A stretch of DNA of 64,000 bases, from NCBI GenBank assembly GCA_001949185.1, contig BDGG01000008.1, forward strand, positions 1,751,576 to 1,815,575, given 5' to 3'. This document shows positions 34,001-44,258 of this stretch, one piece after another (positions within the stretch are counted from its first letter, which is position 1; every line of letters begins with the position of its first letter). A program made the position numbers and the translations under genes. This DNA is from Ramazzottius varieornatus (taxonomy: Eukaryota; Tardigrada; Eutardigrada; Parachela; Ramazzottiidae). A model generated the notes under the pieces. The model had not been told where the DNA came from and made no database searches. It saw nothing but the letters and a program-made list of their open reading frames with translations.

Positions 34001-37000
34001 AATCAGATGTGAGTATTGAAGAGTGCGTTACATGGATCTCAACAAGTGGAGCTCGGCCAACGAACCCAACAAGATTGTTCTCCAAAGTGGCGCACACCTT
34101 CAGCTAACAGTCCTGATAGCATGCGCCACTTGCTGAAAACAGTCTGGTCGAGTTTGCTTTCCGTGCTCTCAAACGTTGGATAGAGGTGAAAGTGATTTTC
34201 CCGCATCGTGTCTTGAATGCACGAAATCGCGTGATGCTTGAGGTGATAAGTAGTGGAACTTCTAACGAGCGTTTCGCAGATTACTGGTGCCGTGAGTGGC
34301 TTCGACACTGACAGTTGGTCTTTCGACGACGCGTTCGGTTCGAGCAAGTTCAAGTTCCCCGATGGTCGATCCGTCTTTCGTTTCCTCGAGGTACACACTT
34401 CTAACTTACTTAAAGCATCGTACTTCGTTTCAGATCATTGACAACGACGGGAAGATAATGAAATTGTTTTCCTTTTCTATTACAGCAAGCTGGTCTGGTG
34501 GTCATGAGCAATGCGGCGATTCCCGGTAACCCCAAGAACCCTGATGTGGATAGCAACTTTGGTGGACGACCTCCCGGTGTTATGTACTCAATGGGTGGGT
34601 CTCACAAGCGCAGCAGATACCGAGCAAACGGTACCGTACACTGTTTTTCTCGTTGGGTGCAAACCACCCCAGCAATCTTTTACCGTAACAAATTCTTTGC
34701 ATCCGTCTAACCACAATGGAATATCCGAACTAACCTAACAGTGGTGCTAGACTAACAGTTGTACGTGGACGGTATCCATAACCGCTCGTCGGTATCTGTC
34801 TGCATCTTCCCTTCTTTCTGACTAACCCACACTAATCCGCTGGCAACCTGGCTTCTGTAGGCATGAGTGGAGTTGCGAATGCTGGTTTTGGAGGTGCTGC
34901 CTTTGCAGGGGCAGCGGAAGCCATGCCACAAGTCGCCTTCGCAGCGGCACCCGTCATGATGGATGTTGCCACTTCCAACCGGGCTGTCGCGAAAGGAAGC
35001 GCAGGTGGCGCTACCGAGGAACCACGTTTACGCAAGGACTTCCGAGAGACCTTCCTTTACGAGACCTTCCCCAGCGGGTACGTATCCCCGACAGGAATCC
35101 AGCCGGTACGTTGCTCTTCATGAGTTCCATTTGCAGGTCCAGTGGAGTCGTCGAGTTCAGCCGACCTGTGCCAGATACCATCACCAGCTGGGTATGCTCC
35201 GCCTTCAGCCTCAATGACGACAAGGGTCTCGGTATCACCAAAGACGCCTCCCTGGTAAGAGGTTGTCATAAATGGGTGCTGGGCACACGATCCTTACAAG
35301 GTCGTTATCTCGAACGGCGCACCCTCTCAGCCAGTACCAACGATGTCGTGCGCCACTGGACTTAACGATCTCGTACGCTATGTTTACCCAGCCCCCTCAT
35401 CTCCGATTCAAGCACCGAGCTTCTTTCGTTGAAAAATCTGCTTCTTCATGTGCTTTGTATTCGTGCTGTAACATCGTAATCGCAAAATCCAATGACATGG
35501 CTCAGAACGGCTGAACAGCATCCAAGCACACCGCACATTTTTCACGAGAGTTTGTATGGCTGATCTGACCAAATGTACATATCTGTCTCACTCTGTAGCT
35601 GAAGGTATTCCGTCCATTCTTTGCCGTCCTTAACCTTCCCTTTGCCATTGTCCGTGGTGAGACTGTCCTTCTGGAAGTCCTGGTCTTCAACTACCTCGAC
35701 GAAGACCAGACCGTCCAAGTCACCCTCGACATCACCGGTCAAGACAGCAGCGGCAACCAGTTAGCCACCGTTCCCCGTAACAAAACCATCACTGTCAAGT
35801 CTAAGGACTCCACCTCGGTCTCCTTCCCTGTCAAGCCGGAAGTGGTCGGTCAGCTTTTGATCAAGGCCACAGCCATCTCTTCCATGGCTGGTGACTCGCT
35901 GCAGAAGACCCTCCGCGTCAAGCCGGAAGGTATTCGCCAACAGTTCAACGCTCCGCTCTTCGTCGATCTCCGCAAGCAGAACACCTTCTCTGCTGATGTC
36001 CTCATTCCCCTACCTCGTGCTGATATCGTCCCTGGCTCGGAGAAGATAGTGTTCACCGCCATTGGCGACCTGCTTGGACCAACCATTTACGGTAAGGTGA
36101 TCGAAAACTAATTTCAACAAATTTATCCCTGACTGCCCCGCCAAACTAGCGCACTGCGCCATCGCGAAAGTGATTTTCCTGTGTGCTAGAATTTTTTCCC
36201 ACTGTCTCTATATAGTGGATAAATTTATTCTACTGAGATGAATCTATCAAGCTGCATAGTTCTTCACAATGCTCACGAAGTACGCAGTATTGCTTATTTT
36301 CTACAGGTATTGACAGCTTAATCAACATGCCCTACGGTTGTGGTGAGCAAAACATGGCCCTCTTCGCCCCCAACGTCTTTGTCATGAAGTACCTCGCCTC
36401 CGCCGGGCGACTCGACGATGACACCAAGCGTCGTCTCCTGCGCAACCTCCGCGCTGGCTACCAGCGCCAGCTGGTCTTCAAGCACGCCGATAACTCCTAC
36501 TCAGCGTTCGGTGACTCAGACTCGTCAGGCTCCACCTTCCTCACCGCCTTTGTCGCTCGCACCTTCAACCAAGCCAAAGACTTCATCACGATCGACCAGG
36601 CCCTCATCGACAACGCCCTGACATGGCTGGTGAACCAACAAGCACCCAACGGCTCCTTCCCCGAAGTCGGTAAGGTCTTCGATCGAGAACTGCAAGGTGG
36701 AGCCGGTAAGGGCACGGCCTTGACAGCCTACGTCCTCATCACTTTGATGGAGTCCGCCCAAGCAGCAAACTTCTCCGAGCACATACGCAACGCCACGCAG
36801 TTCTTGGACCGACAAGTGGCGGATGTCTTGAACGATCCGTACGCTCTGTCCATAGTTAACTATGCGCTTCAGCTAGCCGGCTACAGTTCGAACACAGTCT
36901 TGGCCAGTAAGCTGAACTCATTGGCTATCATCGCCAATGGTACCAAGCATTGGGCCAAGGAGAGGGAAGTGGAGACACAGACGTACGGGAAATACGTGTG

Positions 37001-38125
37001 GGAGTATAAGTTACCGGCGAAGGATATTGAAATGACGGCCTATGGGCTGTTGGCCGCCGTGAGGAATAAGGATGTGGAAGGTGGCTTCCCCATTCTAGCC
37101 TGGCTGTTGACCAAGAGAAACCAACAAGGCGGCTTCCAGTCGTCGCAGGACACCGTCGTGGGGCTGCAAGCCATTTCAGAGTTTGCTCGGTTGACGACCA
37201 CTAAAGACAGGAACATCCAAGTTAAAATTCAGACGGATGGGTATAAGAAGGATCTGACCATCAAGGAAGAGAACGCACTCGTCCTGCAGACCGAGGAGGT
37301 ACAGTAAATCTTAAGCGTACCATCTGTAGTCCACTCCTTGAACTTGTCCATTTCGAGGCAGAGGTTCGCTACGAGATGGAAACCTGACATTCTTCCTACG
37401 ATCTTTCTAGCCGGATAAGTTTTACGAGACCGTCCATGTTGCTGCTTCCGGTACCGGTACTGGTTTGGTTCAGATCTCCTGGATATACTACGTGAGGAAT
37501 TCCACGGACTACCAGGGTTTCGCTGTCTCGACCAATGTCCGAAATGGCAACACCGACCTCACTCTACAAGTCTGCTCGAAGTAAGTCCAGAGCACTTTCT
37601 TTCAAGGTTGATGATGACTTTCTTATCGGATATGCTGAACTAAGCGCACCATGTGCTTTTTAGCTATCAGAAGAAGACGCCGAGTAACATGGCCGTGATG
37701 GAAATCTACATGCCATCGGGATACCAAGTGGACGAGGAACAAGCCAAGAAGTTGATTGGTCCCACACCTTATCTGTCCCGAGTGGACGTCGAGGATGAAC
37801 AAACCAAAGTCAACTTGTATTTTGACAAGGTACGGAACTTAGATCAGTACTGTTTTCTGGGCGATATCAATGTTGTTCGGGATCGTTAATCGCGGTGTTT
37901 CCTTCCCAGATTTCGGAAGATAGGATTTGCGTATCGTTGATAGCCTACAGGATGTTCACTGTGAATGATTTGCAAGACGCCAACGTCGTCGTGTACGATT
38001 ACTACAACCCTATGGACCGAAATACCGTAACTTTCAACGCCAACAAGAAATCATCGAATCCGCCAGAGACAGATTTCCTCATAGGCGATACGGATTCTGT
38101 TGCCATCTCACAGTCCACCGAATAG
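31048..38125 (+). CDS. Thioester-containing alpha-2-macroglobulin-type protein
   Basis: Eighteen exons splice in phase into 1512 aa: 31048-31166, 31381-31618, 31694-31954, 32063-32098, 32175-32413, 32495-32609, 32744-33331, 33590-33778, 33847-34008, 34280-34390, 34486-34594, 34861-35077, 35137-35254, 35599-36091, 36307-37298, 37411-37580, 37664-37829, 37910-38125. Signal peptide MGTTGWLSLLALLVGAAVAE. Macroglobulin domains follow (YYVTSPRVVRNARPYPV, IFIQTDKPLYKLGDSVKFRV, VEEYVLPRFDVKL). The bait-like region near residues 720-785 is rich in Gly, Ala and Met. The thioester GCGEQ is at residues 1009-1013 (36336-36350), then the alpha-helical TED (KHADNSYSAFG) and a receptor-binding-type end (NVVVYDYYNPM). 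These secreted proteins trap proteases or tag microbes. The residue aligned with the catalytic His of C3-like proteins is Asp (VFDRELQGG, about residue 1124), which fits the A2M-type, amine-reactive thioester. ATTAAA lies at 38146. Confidence 0.95.
33385..33465. mobile_element. Family D hairpin, copy 3 (macroglobulin intron 7)
   Basis: Shortened copy with core AAGTGGTGCAC...GTGCGCCAC in the intron 33332-33589. Confidence 0.55.
34053..34175. mobile_element. Family D hairpin, copy 4 (macroglobulin intron 9)
   Basis: Begins GGAGCTCGGCCAACGAACCC, as does copy 1 (GGAGCTCGGCATACAAACTC), with core AAGTGGCGCAC...GTGCGCCACTT sequences at 34089-34099 and 34120-34130. Lies in intron 34009-34279. Confidence 0.7.
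35278..35382. mobile_element. Family D hairpin, copy 5 (macroglobulin intron 13)
   Basis: Inverted core CGGCGCACC...GTGCGCCACTGG with flanking CTTACAAGGTCGTTATC and GATCTCGTAC. Lies in intron 35255-35598. Confidence 0.55.
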
Positions 38126-39244
38126 CTGCGGGATGGCCACCGAATATTAAACCTTTTGGTACCAACTATACGTGTTATCTTCTCCAAACTTGAAATGTGC
38201 ACGAGTTTTAACTATTATACATAGACACAAATTAGCACATGATCTTTCTGTACCACGCATGTGCGTCAGGTTTCTCGTTAGATACTTTGGGTCTCGGAAA
38301 CCGGACTAAAGTCTTGTCCGTAATAAAACAAAGTACTGTATTCCCTCGATAGTTCTGCGAATCACGTGACTGTTCCGGTAAATGTTACCCGGCGGGGATA
38401 GAAAATATTCATGCATTCAATCAAAGATTGCTCGCCAATCAAGTAGAGTGACGGGCGTCAATCAAACAAGCAGTGATATCACTGCGGGTGTAATATACTG
38501 GCCTGATGACGTAGTTCGCAGAACTATCGAGGGAATACAGTAACAATGAGCAATGACGAGCTTTCATGGTCGGAATGTGATAGAGGCAGCTGAGCGCGCG
38601 AGCGCCACGACCTGTTTTGCCAAGATCAATTACGTCGACGTTTGTTGCGAAAGCAATGGAATGTCATTTCAAGTTTGTTTTCCAACCGTCTTCGTAGTAC
38701 TTCCTGGTGGGCATAGTGTTAATGTCTCGCACAATTTATTGTCAACATGTTTTTGTCACTTGTCAGTAGTGTTGTTCTGCGTTTGGAATGCGACAGGCAT
38801 TGTGCTCGCATGATTGACCTTCCCAGAAACCAGATTCATACTATTGTAATAGTCACCAGAACGTCAGCGGCGGAAATACGCACGGAAAACCCCGCGCCCT
38901 GAATTAGAACATATTGGCACCTTTATCCGCAATGATGAAACTGGTCTCAACTTATTGCCTGGCTGATAGGTCGATCGTTGATCGACGGTACTGGCACTAG
39001 ATCCTGCGACTTCGGAACAAAGAAGAATGCTGCTCTTTTTACGCTTTTGACCGGTAGGCAAAAACTGGCGCACAGTAATGCTCGAGCATCCTTCATTTCG
39101 TCTTTTTGTGCTACTAGACTTTCAGACTTTGGTAAAGTTGGTCGTGAAGATGGCAACTTTCAACATCGGATAGAATGCACGCCGTGTTTTGCACTACATT
39201 AACAGCTGTTTCAGACATCACTGTTGGGTAATACTATCAACACA
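38126..39244. other. Convergent 3' intergenic region with one MITE
   Basis: This separates the ends of the macroglobulin gene and the first chitin-binding gene. Apart from the MITE at 38334-38542, no exon or motif was recognised. Confidence 0.5.
38334..38542. mobile_element. MITE family G (TA-flanked, 28-bp perfect terminal repeats)
   Basis: 209 bp. The left end TACTGTATTCCCTCGATAGT continues as TCTGCGAA and is matched exactly in reverse at the right end, with TA on both sides. No open frame. Tc1/mariner-type target choice is inferred. Confidence 0.88.
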
Positions 39245-40746
39245 TTACTGTTGAGTTTGGTCAACCTGGTCTTGTCCAGAGGTGACTTCGAGGATACCAG
39301 TGTTGGACCCAGCCTGGGCGCTACCAGCAGCGAACGAGCGACCTTGCTGTTGGACACCAGCGGCACCGGTCTGTCCTTGGTTCAAGTCGACACCCTGGAC
39401 TTGCTGACCAGCTTGCTGTTGGCTGGCACCCACGGATCCGACGGCTCCTGCGCGGGCACCGATAAAACCGCGGCCTCCTTGCTGTTGAGTACCTCGGTTA
39501 GCCTGGACTCGAACTCCCTGGGTTTGGGTTTGAGTTCGCCCTCCCTGGGTCTGGGTGCGGATACCTTGGGTACCGGCTCGGCCTCCGGAGACTTGTGTCC
39601 GGCCTCCCTGAGCTTGTCCTTGCTGTCCCTGAAACAGCTGGGCTCCCTGGACGTTCAACTGTTCTTGCTGTTGTTGGGCGAGGAGTTGGCTGGGGGCAAC
39701 ATAATCAGCAGGAGGGGTATCTGTATTACAGCAAGAAGAAGTCAATAAGTGTTTCTGGTTGTCTCAGAAACCAGGCAGACTCACCGAACAGTTGCTGGTC
39801 AGTGTACAGGCGAGAATTGGCGAAGTTGGCGTACTGTTGGCCACTGCAAGCACACAACAATGGGATTGGATTCCCGTCAGTTGTATAACCGAGATTTAAA
39901 TTACGGTGCACGCAGGACGAGAAATTATGGTACAGTAAAAATTATGGTACAGGCGTTATCGCTACGGCGGTACGGAAGCGCGTACGTACGCGACCGATTC
40001 ACAGTAATACACTTTTCGACACTTTGCTACCGTCGAATTTCCGTTTTGCCGTCCTGTCCGCATGTCCCTTAATCTTTATTGTACCGTAATTTCTCGTATT
40101 GCGTGTACTTTATCTGTACACGCACGACGGAAAATTATGGGGCCAGTAAACATTATGGGACGAGGCGGAAAAGACGGCAAAATGGGAATTCAAACGTAGG
40201 AAAACGCTGAAAAGTACATTAGAGGGAATCAGTCTTGTGCGTGCGTGCTTCCGTACCGTCATAGTGAAAAGGCCTGGTCCCATAATTTCTCGTCGTGCGT
40301 GTACGACTAATCATAAAGGACGACTTACCCCTGGCAATCAACGTTCCAGAAGTAATCGCAGACCAGGGTGATCTGGTTGAAGATGGTGGTGTTGACGCAC
40401 AGGTAAGATGTCTGGTTTCCGTTGATGTCGCACCTGGAATGAAAATAAATGGAAATCTCTAGATGGTCCGAAAATGGTGGATAGGATGAAGGTCTTACCG
40501 ATGGAAGACCTGGCATTGGGCGTTGACGTCAGCGTAGAAACCGGGTTGTTGGGGACACTGGAAATTGGTCTGGGGGATCTCGGCGTAGTTGGGGAAGGAC
40601 ACTCCGGGCTGGGCGTTGATGAGGAGATCGACCACTTGGTCAGAAGTCAGCGAAGGCTTCAATAAGTCCCAGACATACTGACCCCGTTGTCCACCCTGGG
40701 CCGCGACGCAGGCTACCAAAACACCGAACAGGATAAAGGAGCGCAT
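39245..40746 (-). CDS. Secreted single chitin-binding-domain cuticle-type protein (CPAP1-like), copy 1
   Basis: Four minus-strand exons (40746-40499, 40433-40329, 39843-39785, 39720-39245; phases 2, 2, 1) encode 295 aa. Signal peptide MRSFILFGVLVACVAAQ is followed by YVWDLLKPSLTSDQVVDLL and one type-2 chitin-binding domain (CBM14/peritrophin) with the six cysteines in order: FQC, AQC, HRC, YLC, LVC, VDC. Aromatic residues expected at the chitin face are present (PGFYADV, CDYFWNVDC). The arrangement FPNYAEIPQTNF before the domain and YANFANSRLYTD after it is typical of CPAP1 cuticular proteins, which bind chitin in the extracellular matrix. The last exon is Gln/Gly-rich low complexity (QQQQEQLNVQ). 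Intron 2 is enlarged by two MITEs. A tandem paralogue is at 44259-45824. Confidence 0.92.
39907..40107. mobile_element. MITE family C, copy 2
   Basis: Inverted ends GACGAGAAATTATGG and AATTTCTCGTATTGCGTGTA match copy 1 at 10043-10246, as does the internal CTACGGCGGTACGGAAG. It lies in intron 2 of the chitin-binding gene. Confidence 0.8.
40117..40303. mobile_element. MITE family C, copy 3
   Basis: Ends TACACGCACGACGGAAAATT and ATTTCTCGTCGTGCGTGTA. The internal part reads in the reverse sense to copy 2, only about 10 bp away, in the same intron. Confidence 0.8.
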
Positions 40747-40832
40747 GTTGAGGCGAGGAAGGTTCCCGGAAGAAGGTTTGAACGAGAAGTAAACTGAAAA
40801 AACGTGTTGCTTTCCGTTCCTTCTGTTACGGA

Positions 40833-40840
40833 CTTTTATA
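40833..40840 (-). promoter_or_regulatory. TATA box of chitin-binding gene copy 1
   Basis: TATAAAAG on the minus strand, about 87 bp before the ATG at 40746. The paralogue has TATAAAAC at nearly the same distance, which supports function. Confidence 0.65.
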
Positions 40841-41139
40841 TCGAAATCGACAAGTGTGGAAAATTTATTTGCTGTTGGAAGTCGGCGTCCATGCGTCACT
40901 CACTTTCAGGTCTAGCTTGCCTAATTAATTTGGTCCGCGTCTTTGTTCCACTGGTTTTACCACTCTCGGTGGCGTGAGCACAATAGTTTTACCGAATGGA
41001 GTTCTTCCGTGATCGGCACTACGGCTTCTGGCCAATTATTCTTAAGTACTTAGATTCTCATTCATCGGACTATGACACGTGTCTGAGACTGCAGGTGATA
41101 GGTCTTGTTACGTAACGACTGTGTGATTCCTTCTTCCAC

Positions 41140-41503
41140 ACGAGGTGAACATAGCGGACTTGTCAGTGCAAAATCGCATGGCGAAATTGTCAGCTTTTAG
41201 GCCGCGCGGGGGCGAAACGTCCTATTGCCTCACCTACCGTGACTGATGAAACGCGACACGCACGCCCCAAGCGGCTCTCCGAAGAATTTTCCCACAGGCT
41301 TACTAACATTGGAGAAACCTCTCTTCCTCTAAGCCCCGGCAAGAGACTCCTTGTATCATCCTTAGCTTTAAACCAGTACGATTGGATTCAGCAAGGTTTT
41401 CGCTATGTATGGAACCGACAAGAAGCAAAACGGCTAAGTACTTAGTGAAATCCAACGCCATGCGATTTTACATTGACAAGTCCGCTGATTTCTCCTCGTA
41501 GTG
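41140..41503. mobile_element. MITE family A, copy 2
   Basis: Ends ACGAGGTGAACATAGCGGAC and GTCCGCTGATTTCTCCTCGT match copy 1 at 3914-4283. The internal segments (GACACGCACGCCCCAAGCGG) are the reverse complement of the corresponding part of copy 1, so the two copies lie in opposite orientation. Confidence 0.75.
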
Positions 41504-42941
41504 CTTTTGCGCTGAGTATCCACATCAAGAAAAAATGCGCCACGCAGAAAAGCTTTTAGCTAAGGAATAACGTTCCTCTGTTGAACTTTTCATGTACCTT
41601 GGACAATAGCATTTAATTTTTACCGTTTTTGTACTTTCTATATTTTTTTCCACCGGAAAATTTTTGATGATAGATTTGTTTGCTGACAGGCTGACACAGC
41701 ATGCACGGCTGATTATATCAGATGGCAAAATCCCCACCCGCAAAAGACTGATTTATGAATGTTAAAAAAAATGACTGCCGGTACCGCTCCTATTTTCCTT
41801 TCGTGCTAGAATGTTAATTGCCGTGTCATGGCTATTACGTAATCCCTTCGGGGGATCTCATTCTTCCGGACCATTCGAAGAACTGCTGAGATACCACGTG
41901 CAGCACACGTTCGCGGGCCCAGCAGTGTTAAACTAATCTTCAAAGTTTTTCAACGGTATCTGAAATGTGCATACACAGTACCTCACAAGCACAAACCGGC
42001 TAGAGCTTACTTTTAGCTAGGGATCAATGGCTCCGCAGGGCGATATTGGGCTGATTGGCGATCGGTACCGAGCGACTCAGCACCGGGATCGACAAAAGAT
42101 GTTAACAGAACGGACCAGTCTATCTAGAACTGTAACAGATAATATGTCTTCGAGGATCTTTTCTTATTAGAAAATCCGTGTTGCGATTTTCCAATTTCTG
42201 ATTCAAAAAAAGAAAGGAAAAAAGAAGCTGATTTGCACCAATGCATTCTCTCCGGATTAGAATATGTTTCACTGTCTTAGCGATGGAACACGACCCAAGT
42301 ATTGAAAAAAGGATATCTTGTTAGTTGTTGCGGCGCGCCACCGTTTCTTTTACTGTCATCGTAAGAAAATTCATGTCCATTGGGAAGGTCTAAAAAATAG
42401 ATGTTATTAATTTAGAGAAGGCAAAGTATTTTCTAACATGTCCAGATCACTTGAAACTCATTTCCGTTGAAAGCTGAATACAGGCACCACTGCATCTATC
42501 ATGCAGCTATGCAAATGTGTGGTAACGGTGAACGCATCCTGAAATTTTTTTGCAGACTGTCTTATCATGTTGGAAGTGGGAATCATATGACATGATATGG
42601 TAAGTCTATTGCACAATTCTTTAAGCTGTCTGCAAAGTACTGTAGTATTGCATAATAGAGATACCTTCGGCGATCGACAAATGAGACAGTATGGCAGTGA
42701 CGTATACTTGACCCACATCGAGTAACAAACAATATTTCTCTTTGTTAGTCGCGACATGAGAAACAAAATGAAGGCAAATTTACCGCGTATTGATGGTTAC
42801 ACTGGGTGTCGTAAATCAAACACATTGAATCTTAGGATGACATTACTTGAAGCTGTACACAAGTTTCTTATGATGGTAGAGATGGCAAACCCTTTTGATA
42901 ACGAACCATACTATCTTAAGTATCGATGTGGTGGACTATGT

Positions 42942-43370
42942 CAGGGTGGGGTTATAGTGGCCTAAGCTAGGCAAGATAGCGCTAACGAGACGCCGGTGAG
43001 ATGTCAGCATGAGGCGCCACCAGTCTCCAGCTGGGAAGGCACGTAGAATGATTAAAACAGTAGGGAAAGGTAGGCACTTTCGTACTTTCCGCTCGTTCTG
43101 ACAACTTTTTTCGGACGGACCCACGTTGAAGAACTGGAGAATTTTATGCTCGAATTTTTGTGATCAGTCACGCAGGAATCGGGCGGTTGTGAGATTTTAA
43201 AGAAATTTCTGAAAGCGCCTTGCGTGCCTGGATCCATAGCAAAAGTGACGTCAGGGCATCGCGAATCAACTACTCAACAGGTCATGTATGCAAGTGTGGT
43301 CACGTTCATCTCACCGGAGCCTAGGTAAACTGGCAAAGGCCTGAAGATAGACCACTATAAGCCCACCCTG
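42942..43370. mobile_element. Hairpin element with CAGGGTGGG ends and 7-bp target duplication
   Basis: Ends CAGGGTGGGGTTATAGTGG and CCACTATAAGCCCACCCTG are inverted, and ACTATGT is repeated directly on both sides (42935-42941, 43371-43377). Further inward, CCGGTGAGATG and CATCTCACCGG also pair. CAGGG termini are typical of hAT-type elements, although those usually duplicate 8 bp. Non-coding, 429 bp. Confidence 0.8.
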
Positions 43371-44258
43371 ACTATGTCTACGGTAAGCAAATATACACAG
43401 TATTTTCTTTGTCTTCCAGAGGACATATCTATAGACACCACGTACGACTGCAACTTCGTCGAAACTTCGGTCTCATTGTGCTATAACGTGGACGAGTTAC
43501 AAACAAACCTGCTTAAAGCGGCAATAAGATGAGCCGGGTATTCAGATGAAGTTTGACAAGAGCATCTCGAAGAGCAGAAAATATACCTTTAGGTCCAATT
43601 ACAAGTACGTCAGGAAGAGTTTCGTTGCTCTGAAACAAGACAAAGAAGTGGCGTTCTTGTGTCGCCTTTGGTCGAAGAACAGTCTGGTTATGCTGGAAGC
43701 TGGGGAAACCTGCATGAGTCGTACAGTGTACAAACTGCATCCCTACTCATGGTCAGTAAGCCACGGGTTACCGTGGCTTGATACTTTAAGATCACGTGAC
43801 CACGAGCAGGGATGGGCGCCACGCCCATATCCTACGCCTGCTTCTCTCTTGGTCGGCACCCTTCTTACTGCTCTCGTATTTTCGAACAAGGGATTCACGC
43901 CAGTCTGTCCACCCTGATCCTCAAACCAAATCCTTTGTACGCTTTAAGTGCAACAGTGACTATTGAAGCATTTTATGGAAACTAGGGCATTGTTAGATTC
44001 GACTGTCAGAGGTGTTCGTTACAAAAGAGAAGAGTTTTGAAAGGAGGAGTTTCGAAAGGTAGTGAAAGGCGTGGGCGAAGCCGGTATAATTTGGGTTTGC
44101 AGATGGGTGAAGAGAACATGAGGGGTTAGTGGACCAGTGTTGAAAGTAAAAGCGGCTTAATTGTGGCTCCTCGTGCACGAAACCAGTGTTTTTAGTAAAG
44201 GCTCAGAAATACCCGATAAGCTGTAAATTTACTGCTGATCTTCCTGGTTTTGCGTAGT

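Larger units (their letters stand above)
40841..44258. other. Intergenic region with two transposon copies, no gene recognised
   Basis: This lies between the two chitin-binding paralogues. It contains the MITEs at 41140-41503 and 42942-43370. A 123-codon open frame at 43546-43917 has no recognisable motif and no exon partners, so it is not called as a gene. Confidence 0.45.

Noticed and set aside
39224-39748. Plus-strand Leu/Ser-rich frame opposite the Gln-rich exon
   Set aside because: Complement of the CAG/CAA-rich coding exon of chitin-binding copy 1; it has no independent support. The same applies to 44499-45209.
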